Of a stretch of 10,119 nucleotides of DNA, positions 1 to 7,679 are shown piece by piece; position 1 is the stretch's first letter, and every line of letters begins with the position of its first letter. Below the pieces are notes generated by a model. The model was not told the origin of the DNA and ran no database searches. It saw only the letters and a program-made list of their open reading frames with translations. The stretch is from Euperipatoides rowelli. Taxonomy: Eukaryota > Onychophora > Udeonychophora > Euonychophora > Peripatopsidae. The translations under genes were made by a program, and so were the position numbers. Where the stretch lies: assembly GCA_003024985.2 (NCBI GenBank), contig PXIH01S0044288.1; one strand, 5' to 3'.

Positions 1-1100
1 TATTAAATTTAAAAAAATACGTTCTGAAACATATTTAGGCTAAAATTAAACTTATTTTTCATACGTTTATAATAGTACTTAGGCAACTATATTAAGGATT
101 TAAATGTCTTTTAAACTATATTAGTAATTTTTTTTTGGTGCCTATTGCTTACCAAAAGCTTTTAATTGGGCAGAATGATTCTGAAAAGTCACCTATAAGG
201 TCCAGAAGTAGCAGCCATGAAAACTTATCGATTATTTAAAAGTTTTAACAGCTCAAGTGTTAAGTTGAAATAAAAAATGACAGGATATAAACATGAAGTG
301 CGGTAGCAATAGAATGCATGAATGTTTACAAAATTTAATTTAGTAATCACATTTAAAGTATGAAGGAAAAGAAACAAAGACGGGGAGAATGGGATCAGCA
401 TGCAAGAAACTGATTGGTGGTGATAATGAGAACTATGAAAAGAGAATTTCATAAAATAAAGACAAAGGGAATAGGGGCAATTTTGCCACTTGCTTATGTT
501 AGGAAAAAATTTAAAACGAGACAATGATCATAATGAATAATTTTTTAGGCTATAAAAATGTCTTGATGATCCATCTTCAACAAATCAGGATTATGATGTT
601 TCATTATTTTATATATTTTTAATTATTTTTATTGTGAAGTTGTACTTTATAACCTACCAAATGAAAAATTTGTGATTGTATTTGGTAAATATGTTAATGT
701 GAGTTGCTGGTTGGAAAGTACAATAAAGACTTTTCATGAAGTGAGTTTAACAGGCAGAATCAATGCCAAGCTAGGTAGAAAACTTATTGGTTTACTGTCT
801 CAAATAGAGAATACAATTATTTTTGGAGGAAAAAGGGAGAAATGATGGGAAGGGGGGCACAGGTTATATTAGATTATACAGTAACTGAATTGATAAAAGC
901 CAAACTTAATAGAAATCTTATCTGGGATGGAAATTTGAAATTGAGGCTGTCATCTGTATGTAGGGGGAGAGGACAATGGAGTTTACCTGTAAGCCAAGCA
1001 GCAGATTATTATTTCCTTTTCTGCAACACAAATAATTGCATTCTGAAATTTCTGCAGTTAAAATTGTCAAAATATTGGTATTATTATTAAGGACAAAGGA
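1..1100. other. Non-coding stretch, nothing recognised
   Basis: AT-rich DNA with a purine-rich patch around 822-866. A 99-residue minus-strand open frame (225-524) is dominated by F, L, S and Y codons expected from AT-rich DNA. An 82-residue plus-strand frame (842-1090) has no recognisable motif. Neither is annotated as a gene. Confidence -1.
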
Positions 1101-1102
1101 AA

Positions 1103-1121
1103 CTCCAGGGACGAGCCAATG
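1103..1121 (-). other. Retroelement primer-binding-site-like motif
   Basis: On the minus strand the sequence reads CA followed at once by TTGGCTCGTCCCTGG. The part GGCTCGTCC is shared with the tRNA-Pro primer-binding site known from several LTR retroelements, and the preceding CA would fit an LTR end. No gag or pol frame is visible on the side where the body should start (below 1103), and no LTR start was found. This is a weak candidate only. Confidence -1.
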
Positions 1122-2356
1122 TTATTTAATTGACCCTCGTTACTAAATATATATAAAATTTTAGACCCTGTTGTGCACCAGTGCGCGTTATAAGCCTAAG
1201 GACAAGGCAAAGAGATTATTTTGAATTCTCTAAATCAAATTTTTCACTATAATCTATAATAGTGGAGCCAGTAGACTTAAATGGATTTACAGAAATCAAC
1301 TTTATTGTTCTACAAAACAATATTCAACAATAAAAAAAAATTATTACACAATTTTTACCACTTGGCAATGCTAGGTAATCTTGGTTCTGGACACAGGTCA
1401 GCTGGGGAGGAGTGAAGTTCCCAATTCCTTTCTAGTGCAAGGTGATCTAAAAACAATTTAATTTATGCAAAAATAATGTGTCTACTCAATGTACACCTGG
1501 ATGTTCTTCTTCACTGGAATTATCTAATTATTTCAGTATTGGAAGGAATGGACTTAAGACAAGGTAAAGTATAATAAAGTTTTAACTATTTATTCATGTA
1601 AAAATATTAGTATTCATAAGTCAAGTTATCAATGTAATAAACTCTCACACTTCAGGTGAATTAGTGTTTCACACTGGTTAATAAAAAATAAAAAAATGAA
1701 GTTTAAACACGCTTTTACAATAAAGTTATTCAACACCGTATACCAACAAATTTTATATATACTGTATATTAAAACAAACTTTAACTAAGAATTTCTAAAT
1801 CTGCCTCAGTTCGGATGGACCTTAAATTTAATATTGTTCCTTTCCGGATGAAATAAAGATAAATAAATTTTAATTCTTAATTTAAGTTAATACAAAGAAT
1901 AAGAAATTGACTATAAATTAAATGAGAACAACAAAATCAATACAGTTCCCACTCCTCTTCTTTTACTTTAAAATAAATTCAATTGTACCAAAAATGACTC
2001 TATTAGTGTTTATGATTATGGCAAACAAAAATATTCCATCTGGATAATTTATCAATACTGCTATGATTTGACTGTTAAAAGCTATCTTATAAGTTTAATC
2101 AGAAACTCTTTCAAATCAAAGGTTGTACACCAATTTCCAATTAATATATACTGTAATAATGATTGATTGCTGAAAATCTTCATATTTGGTTAATGTTCAA
2201 AAAAATCTTTCTGTAAAATTAATTGAGTGGAAATTTAATAGCTGGTTGGTATCAATAAAGTCTATTAGGTGGAATGTTGAAAACTTACTTGATGTAAATG
2301 TTATTTGCAAGATTTTAATTACTAAGCTCTGGGTAAACAAATGACATGTGCATTAT
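1122..2356. other. Non-coding stretch, unassigned, possible old repeat
   Basis: No coding similarity was seen on either strand. The words AATAAAGTT or AACTTTATT recur (near 1301, 1574, 1721), and TAAGGACAAGGCAAAG (about 1197) resembles TTAAGACAAGGTAAAG (about 1554). This hints at a decayed repeat, but no unit length or boundaries could be drawn. Confidence -1.
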
Positions 2357-2359
2357 TAA

Positions 2360-2530
2360 ATTGGAGATCAAGTTTTATCTAACCTTTTTGGTAAGGTACA
2401 CAGCTCCTCAGGTATGGGTTTTCTTCTAGAGGCGTCCCAGCGTTCGGCACACTTCCTCGACTATTCTAGCTTAATTTTTATTAAAACCTACTCGGCTAAT
2501 CTGGCTAATATCTTGCAGAAAGTGGTCATT
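2360..2530 (+). other. 57-codon open frame in a GC-richer patch, unrecognised
   Basis: Between TAA at 2357 and TAG at 2531 one plus-strand frame stays open for 57 codons through the GC-richest patch of this region, including SGMGFLLEASQRSAHFLDYS. There is an internal ATG (GMGF) but no clear upstream start, no recognised domain, and no convincing splice sites at either edge. The patch has about five CpG in 75 bp (2429-2503). It could be a fragment of an old mobile element or a chance open frame favoured by lower A+T. Confidence -1.
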
Positions 2531-2727
2531 TAGGACTTATATCAAATTTATTAAATAGTTTATTGGGTAAAGGAATGATCTGGCAGAGGAATGGTCTAAA
2601 ACAAACTTCAAATAAAGTTATTCCATAGGAATAGTGGCTGTCCAGAATTGGCAAGATGTTACAGCAACAGGTCTAAAGGAGCATATACCATGAAATGAAC
2701 TTTGTGTGGTTAGTTTAAAATTATTTC

Positions 2728-2760
2728 AGAGCCGTCAACCGTCGGGTCGGAGCTTTTATA
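2728..2760 (-). promoter_or_regulatory. TATA-like octamer followed by a CpG-containing patch
   Basis: On the minus strand TATAAAAG (2760-2753) is a canonical TATA box. It is followed by about 25 bp containing four CpG (CTCCGACCCGACGGTTGACG), rare in this window. An AATAAA occurs about 195 bp further on the same strand (2564-2559). This layout would fit an LTR-type or cellular core promoter, but no transcript or gene downstream can be recognised, and a TATA word by chance in AT-rich DNA is common. Confidence -1.
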
Positions 2761-3124
2761 GTGTGGCCTAATTTATATAATCAGTTCTTTATTAGATCCT
2801 TCTGCTACATGATATTGGAGATCAGTCCTTGATAATTGGTCAATGGTCACATGACTGTCTTCTTGATTTATTTCTTAGAGCAGGGGACTGTAATTAATGG
2901 AATTAATCTATCTTATGATCAAAAGCAATTAATTCTTCTTCTTGGCAGTGTTTAATCCTTATTTGTTTCTTCATATCAATTTAATTAGCAGATTTATTTC
3001 TATGATTGTTGTTCTTTTATTTTCTCTTGGGTACAGTTCTCATCATTACAACAGAGGCTAAACTTTCATCAATCATTTAGGATCCAGGCTTGCATAATTA
3101 ATTCATTTAATTTTTAATCAATAC
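2761..3124. other. Non-coding stretch, nothing recognised
   Basis: Moderately AT-rich DNA with stops in all frames at short intervals. No transposon termini, RNA gene or protein motif was seen. Confidence -1.
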
Positions 3125-3158
3125 ATATTTTATATCAGTTATTTCTGATATAAAATAT
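3125..3158. repeat. Perfect 14-bp inverted repeat with 6-nt loop
   Basis: ATATTTTATATCAG (3125-3138) is followed by TTATTT and then its exact reverse complement (3145-3158). The arms include a CAG/CTG end, so this is not purely an AT palindrome. It lies in AT-rich non-coding DNA with no neighbouring gene, so a transcription-terminator role is not supported. It may be a relic of a palindromic element or a chance AT-rich hairpin. Confidence -1.
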
Positions 3159-4619
3159 TTGTACATACTATAGTTTATGCAATGTCTAAACCCAAAACAA
3201 ATTGTGAGCATAGTTAGTATTCAAACAGAAAAATTTATTTGCCAATTGTCGTGTAATAAGCATTATTATTAATTTATCTAATTGTAACCTTTGAATGTAT
3301 ACACTTTTGATATTTACATAATACATATTTATTAATTTTAATTGACAAAAACACAATATTTTACTCAAACACAAATTTGCCTATTCATTCTATTTCTTAA
3401 CCATTTAATTCAATCAATGGAGAATATCAATTCAATATTTCAGTATATCAAATGGTATTATTTAGCAATAATTTTTAAAGCAAGTCATTTTATTACTTCA
3501 ATTTATTAAATCATCTGGGCACTTATATTCTTCGAGATTAATTAAAAAATATTTATTCTTTAAATTCATACTTTTTCAGTCATTAATTAGTGTGACTGGG
3601 GTTTTATTACTTTGTTTGTTAACTGTGGTTTTCATTTCATGTTTAAACAAAAATGTGTTACTGATTTACTTACTCTGGTCAGAGCAATATGCAAAATTTA
3701 TCTAGCAGGTTAGCCCTGGAATTTGATAAAGCATATACAGTACCTCTCTATGTCCAGATCTTTTTCTATTTAAAGTGCTAATTCTACTGGTTTATAACTT
3801 GGTTTTAATTCAAATTTTTATTAGCCTCATAAGTAAATTTCCTATTTTAACTATCTAGTAATGATGTCTGTAAAATCGAAATGGCCTCTTAATTTAAATT
3901 TAAAATCCTAAAACGAATTATGTTTTAAAATAGCTGGGGTCTATTTGCTAATGTAAAAAAAAATATCTGCTATTTCATTTTCTTTCTTAATTGACTGGTC
4001 TTAGAGTGGCCCTCCTTAATGAATTTTATTGTTTAAACAATCACAATATTAGTTATAAACCTAAAACTCTAGGGTCTTATTTCTCTATAATTTATTATTT
4101 CCTAGTCTCTGTATATTTTAAATCCTTTTAATTATTCTTCCTAATTTCTATTAATTAAGTATCTGATGATTTGATATTTCTTTTCTTGCTACTCTGGGGA
4201 AGCCTACAGGAATTTCCTATCTAATGTATTTTCTTATTTCCTGTATTTAATGCTTTCTAAGATTAAAGCTATTTGTAAGGGAACAATGAGTTCGCCTTCT
4301 GATTTAATGTTTAGCTATCTTGCCATGTTTTTTTTTTTAAATTAATCATTATGTATTCTGCCTGTTGCCTGTATGTAATGTACAGTGACCTGACATGGTT
4401 AAACAATTTAATCATTAGCCCATTATATATTCTCCTTTTTTTAAAAAAAAAAAAAATTAATATCATATAAGTTAAAAAGGAAAATGTACAAAGTGTATTT
4501 TTAAATATTTTTNTTTTTTTGTTAAAAAAATAAAATAGCATAATTTTAATAATTTAATCATAAAATTTAGTTCATTTAAAGAGTCAAAATTTATTATTAA
4601 AATAAAAATATAAATTTAC
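3159..4619. other. Very AT-rich non-coding stretch
   Basis: Short minus-strand open frames at 3186-3374 and 4311-4541 are low complexity (F, I, K, L, N, Y rich) and are rejected as genes. A T7-A14 block lies at 4436-4456 and an ambiguous base sits at 4513 within a T run. Around 3738-3755 the plus strand reads CAGTACCTCTCTATGTCC, which resembles one end of a pogo/Tigger-type DNA transposon, but no partner end was found. Confidence -1.
4436..4456. repeat. T7-A14 homopolymer junction
   Basis: Seven T are followed directly by fourteen A. Such blocks are common in AT-rich introns and can mark old poly(A) tails, but no retroposed gene or element adjoins it. Confidence -1.
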
Positions 4620-4880
4620 GAATGGTTGTGCTGTTACGGTCACGGCTTTTGCTTTCTTGTGGTTATAACCTACTATGGGATCCTGGTTCAATCCCCGGTA
4701 GGGTGGAGTGCATGACTTCTCCGGGTTTTTTCTGGGCCTAAATACTCTATGGGGTTTTTTTCTGTATGCAGAAAAGCTGTTGAAATTCTGGGCTGCACTA
4801 AAATGAGAGAGCTAGGCCTTTAATATGCAAAGTGGAGGTTGAATAGCCACCCTTAAGAAGGACAAAACTAGTAATAATAC
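4620..4880 (+). mobile_element. Probable tRNA-derived SINE
   Basis: The clearest signal is an RNA polymerase III B box, GGTTCAATCCC at 4685-4695, one base from the canonical GGTTCGANTCC form and followed by CGGTAGGG. About 20 bp upstream lies GGTTATAACC (4661-4670), placed where the anticodon arm of a tRNA would be. A weak A-box-like stretch, TGCTGTTACGG (4629-4639 region), precedes it, with somewhat longer spacing than in a real tRNA. Downstream the sequence is non-tRNA: CTTCTCCGGGTTTTTTCTGG, then a second GGGTTTTTTTCTG 29 bp later, then a GC-richer tail to about 4868 ending AAGAAGGACAAAACTAG and AT-rich DNA. This tRNA-like head plus unrelated body is the standard SINE layout. No flanking duplication was found, so both boundaries are approximate. 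A functional tRNA gene is excluded because the acceptor stem does not close. Confidence -1.
4685..4695 (+). promoter_or_regulatory. Pol III internal promoter B box (GGTTCAATCCC)
   Basis: It matches the T-arm B-box consensus GGTTCRANYCC at every position. It is the main evidence that the surrounding block is tRNA-derived. Confidence -1.
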
Positions 4881-5097
4881 AAAGACACATGGATGATAGA
4901 TAAAAGTGGAGGAGATGGTCATTATTAAAAGATTTTAATAGTTGTAGTAAATAAATATGTAAATAATTGTTGTAATAAATATGCAGTTTCCTTCAAGATA
5001 TTTAAGAGAGAGAAAACAGACTAAATTTATCTTTGTAAAGTGTAAATAATAAGGTAAACTGATAATTATGATAATATTAAATATGTTTTACAAATAA
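4881..5097. other. AT-rich spacer between SINE and LINE remnant
   Basis: No coding similarity could be read. It may include unrecognisably decayed LINE sequence upstream of the preserved RT end, since the LINE block begins only because the frame reopens at 5098. Confidence -1.
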
Positions 5098-5692
5098 CTA
5101 ACTATATGTGACTTTAAACTTGAGAAACTGTCAATTAATTTGGAGTACCAAGATATCCCTTTAAATTTGTTGGGACTGCTAGTTCAGGATGACCTGAAAT
5201 GGGACAAGCACGTTAACATCATCATAAGTAAAGCTAATCAAAAATTGTACATTCTCTACGCTATGAGAAAGATTAAAATGAATAGAATGTGTATGAAAAA
5301 AGTATACATCACCTATATAAGATCATACTTGAGTTTGGCGCTACTGTATGGCATCTTTCCCTAACACAGAAATTATTCTATAAAATTGAGAAAATTCAGA
5401 ACAGATAGTAAGAATTATCATGGGCAATTATTATCAAGGAACATCACACTCATTGTTGTACCTTTCACTTGAACACCTTAAAAAAAGAAGGGATAATCTA
5501 CATTTATGTTTTGCAACCATATTTTTGGAAAAGTTCCCCTGTTACCTCCCACCTACTCAAGGAGAGGTATCGGGAAGAGAATCTAGATTTTCACATATGT
5601 TGAGAATTCCAAAATCAGAAACTAATAGGATGAAAAAGTCTCCAATAATGTCCTTCCTATATGCAATAAATGGGAACCATAACAAAATATAA
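5098..5692 (+). mobile_element. Degenerate LINE, 3' end of reverse transcriptase (L2/CR1 group)
   Basis: This is the C-terminal end of a non-LTR retrotransposon polymerase, now broken. The first block (5098-5364, frame 1) holds LLGLLVQDDLKWDKHVN and continues through KANQKLYILYAMRK and VYITYIRSYLSLALLYG, matching the family pattern LGV-I--DL-W--HV, KA--RLY-LR and FY---IRSVLEYA-P. It ends at a stop at 5362. A short piece in frame 3 (5379-5408, FYKIEKIQNR then stop) corresponds to the usual LE-IQ-RA motif. Frame 2 then continues (5402-5692) with VRIIMGN, LSLEHLKKRRDNLHLCFA, LPPTQGEVSGRESRFS, LRIPKSETNRMKKSPIMSFL. These match the L2-type ending in which a TL--RR block is followed by GR--R-S--L-IP-C-T-R-KKSPI. 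At least two frameshifts join the blocks, so it cannot make protein. The upstream RT core and endonuclease are absent, typical of 5' truncation. Assignment to a LINE is firm; the exact clade is not. Confidence -1.
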
Positions 5693-6153
5693 TCATTTTA
5701 TATTACTAGAAAAACTTTAGTTTTTAATTGCATTTATAATTTTTATATTTCTTTTCTATTTACAAATTTTTAAATTTCTCACATCCCTTTTGGGGCTAGA
5801 GAATTTATTTATTTGTTCTTTTGAACATGTAACTTTATCTTTTNTTATTAATAAAGCAATGCATTTGTAAAATATTTATCTTAAAGTTTTTTGTTTTTTT
5901 TATAGTGTTTATTTTTAAATAAGTTAGTGTTAAGTATTCACTTATACATACGTGGGTGTATAACCATTCAGCACAGCACATAGTTATTGCTTAATAAACA
6001 TGGTTTATTTTAAGATGAATATAATACAACTAAGGTTAGCCAACACATTGCAAGTCTAATGGTTTCAACAAAAAACATTGGGGACTTTCCCTTTTGGCAC
6101 AAGCGCAGAGACAAATTCAATCTTGTTCTGTCTATACTTCCTTAGCCAATACA
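5693..6153. other. AT-rich stretch with possible LINE 3' remainder
   Basis: Immediately after the LINE remnant the DNA is T-rich, with an ambiguous base at 5844. The 3' end of the LINE cannot be placed. A GC-richer segment near 6030-6150 has no recognised content. Confidence -1.
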
Positions 6154-6199
6154 TTACAGTTAGGTACTGTAAATAATCAATAATTATCGATTCGATAAT
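6154..6199. repeat. Cluster of two short inverted repeats
   Basis: TTACAGT (6154-6160) and ACTGTAA (6166-6172) form 7-bp perfect arms around a 5-bp spacer. Eleven bases on, ATTATCGA (6183-6190) and TCGATAAT (6192-6199) form 8-bp perfect arms around one T. The second is close to a TATCGATA-type palindrome, a form also found in some insect promoter elements (DRE), but no gene start is visible nearby. Confidence -1.
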
Positions 6200-6678
6200 G
6201 AATAATTTTGGTTGCTGGTAATGATTTTTTTGTACCGCTGTTAAATGCTACTTTTAATTAATAAATATTAATTGTACTAAGATATGCAGAATGAAATAAA
6301 ATGATTGTGACTAATAGTTGGCTGCATACTTTGTTTTAATCTTTTGATGTGGAAACAAATATAAAGGCTCATCCAGTTTTTGGTAAAATTTGTTAGAGTA
6401 ATGAAATAAAAGAAACAGCACCTTTTTTTTACTCGTATTTAAACATCTTGTTTCACTATATGAACATTTAAAATACTGACAAAGTAGACTAGACAGCTTA
6501 AAGTAATTCCCACTTCTCATTCTAAGAAATTTTTCTCCCTCTTTTCAACTTTGAGAGCATGTTAAGAGAAGATGAGTTTGAAAGCAGCTTAAACCATAAC
6601 TTACTTTGTATTTTGAAATTTTATGTCTGATCATTCTTTACAAAATTTGCATGTTTGAGTGAAAGCATTTCTGCCACA
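6200..6678. other. Non-coding stretch, nothing recognised
   Basis: Contains only a short minus-strand open frame (6311-6520) without recognisable motifs. No repeat boundaries are visible before the hAT MITE. Confidence -1.
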
Positions 6679-6686
6679 CATTAGAT
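6679..6686. repeat. Left target-site duplication CATTAGAT of the hAT MITE
   Basis: This octamer immediately precedes the CAGTG terminus and is repeated without mismatch directly after the other terminus at 7012-7019. An 8-bp duplication is the hallmark length for hAT insertion. Confidence -1.
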
Positions 6687-7011
6687 CAGTGTTCTCAAAT
6701 GGTGTAGGCGTACCACAAGTAGTAAGTAGGCAAGCAGTTAGTGATATACAAGTTGGCAAGGAAGAAAATTTTTTGTAATACTTTACATCATTGAGCAATA
6801 ATAATTGGAGAAGAAAGTACATCTGGCATTATCATATATGGTTCCAAGTCATTGATTTCTGCACCAGCTGGTGATCAATGGGCAATAACATTACTTTATC
6901 ATTTGCTATGGTGTGTCTTATATCTGCGGTTATTTTATTTGATCGGTAGTACCACTACATTTAATTTCTTCCCAGTAGTAAAGTAGATTTGAAAAATATT
7001 GTGAACTACTG
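6687..7011. mobile_element. hAT-type MITE, 325 bp, with 8-bp target-site duplication
   Basis: The left end starts CAGTGTTCTCAAATGGTG, and the right end, read on the opposite strand, starts CAGTAGTTCACAATATT. These align as imperfect terminal inverted repeats of about 13 bp with the CAGNG-TTC-CAA form typical of hAT elements. Both ends are directly flanked by the same octamer CATTAGAT (6679-6686 and 7012-7019), the 8-bp target-site duplication expected for hAT transposition. The interior has no transposase reading frame, so the element is non-autonomous. The perfect duplication suggests a fairly recent insertion, while the imperfect repeats show some decay or a family with naturally asymmetric ends. 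A short minus-strand open frame runs across its left border and is not considered real. Confidence -1.
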
Positions 7012-7019
7012 CATTAGAT
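7012..7019. repeat. Right target-site duplication CATTAGAT of the hAT MITE
   Basis: Exact second copy of the octamer at 6679-6686, directly abutting the right terminus (CTACTG) of the element. Confidence -1.
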
Positions 7020-7117
7020 GTTTATCCAACTTATGTTCACAAATTTTTGTTCACAGTACTTGAGAATTAACATTATTAGGAATAGCCCTTTAATTTTAGT
7101 AAAACATTTTTTTATAA

Positions 7118-7203
7118 GAAGTTGTCACTGATGATGTAATTTTTCTCATGAAACTTCGAGAGATTTTAGAGATTTTTATTGTAAACATGGCCGGCTTCCA
7201 TGT
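7118..7203 (+). repeat. Two adjacent small stem-loops, one with a hammerhead-like word
   Basis: GAAGTT (7118-7123) pairs with AACTTC (7152-7157), enclosing CTGATGA (7128-7134) and GAAAC (7150-7154). These two words resemble the conserved core of a hammerhead ribozyme. ACATGG (7185-7190) and CCATGT (7198-7203) form a second hairpin with loop CCGGCTT. The helix II position between the core words is very weak and no cleavage-site strand was found, so this is at best a degenerate copy and may be chance. Confidence -1.
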
Positions 7204-7679
7204 CATACTTAGTCCGATATATAATTTTTAAAAATGTAAATTTATAAGAATTTTTGTGGGATTTAAATCAAATTGATAATTATAGGGTTCATTAATATTT
7301 ATAGTTTAAAACGTTAGAAATAACTTTGGAATATTAAAATTTAATTATTATTCTAAATAAATATGGGGGGGAAATATTTTTTTCAGAAATAACCCCTTAA
7401 GTGTGGAAAAAATGGATCAGTGAAATTTACACTTCCACAAATATGATCTGTGCATCAGATTTTGATTGAATCTATTGATTTTGAGTTAATAGTTTCTGAT
7501 CAGTTCCCTAATTCAGAGAAAGTATGCTGTTATGAAGACAGCATTATAGACTTTCAATCATGGAAATTATGATGTTCCTCAAACTTTGTATAGTAGTATC
7601 TGACAACTTTTGCAGATAAGCTTCTCCCAGTTTAATTGCAAAGTGTAATAACTCTGGATCACATGATAATCATTTGTAT
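7204..7679. other. Non-coding stretch, nothing recognised
   Basis: AT-rich DNA with dispersed stops in all frames. No element termini or RNA features were seen between the stem-loops and the LINE 3' region. Confidence -1.

Noticed and set aside
225-524. 99-residue minus-strand open frame rich in F, L, S, Y, H
   Set aside because: Composition is what AT-rich DNA gives by chance. There is no domain, no signal peptide pattern followed by a mature region, and no support from neighbours.
842-1090. 82-residue plus-strand open frame with a MMGRGAQV start
   Set aside because: No recognisable motif; the opening is a purine-rich tract and the end is low complexity. It could not be linked to splice sites or a transposon.
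2740-2830. Minus-strand VAEGSNKEL stretch as a possible next CAP-G exon (AAEG motif)
   Set aside because: Only a few residues match, the flanking residues do not follow the family, the frame closes quickly and no acceptor is placed correctly.
3738-3755. CAGTACCTCTCTATGTCC after TA, resembling a pogo/Tigger terminal repeat
   Set aside because: No complementary terminus or second TA-flanked end was found downstream, and the match is short.
4311-4541. 76-residue minus-strand open frame containing the ambiguous base at 4513
   Set aside because: Its residues come from poly-A and poly-T runs (FFF, KKK). No real protein features are seen.
4620-4700. Possible functional tRNA gene
   Set aside because: The B box is good, but the A box is weak, its spacing is too long, and no acceptor stem can be formed. 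A SINE head explains it better.
6631-6822. Minus-strand frame ending CGRNAFTQTCKFCKE, suggestive of a zinc finger
   Set aside because: There are no second-half histidines, and the frame straddles the border of the hAT MITE, so the cysteines are likely coincidental.
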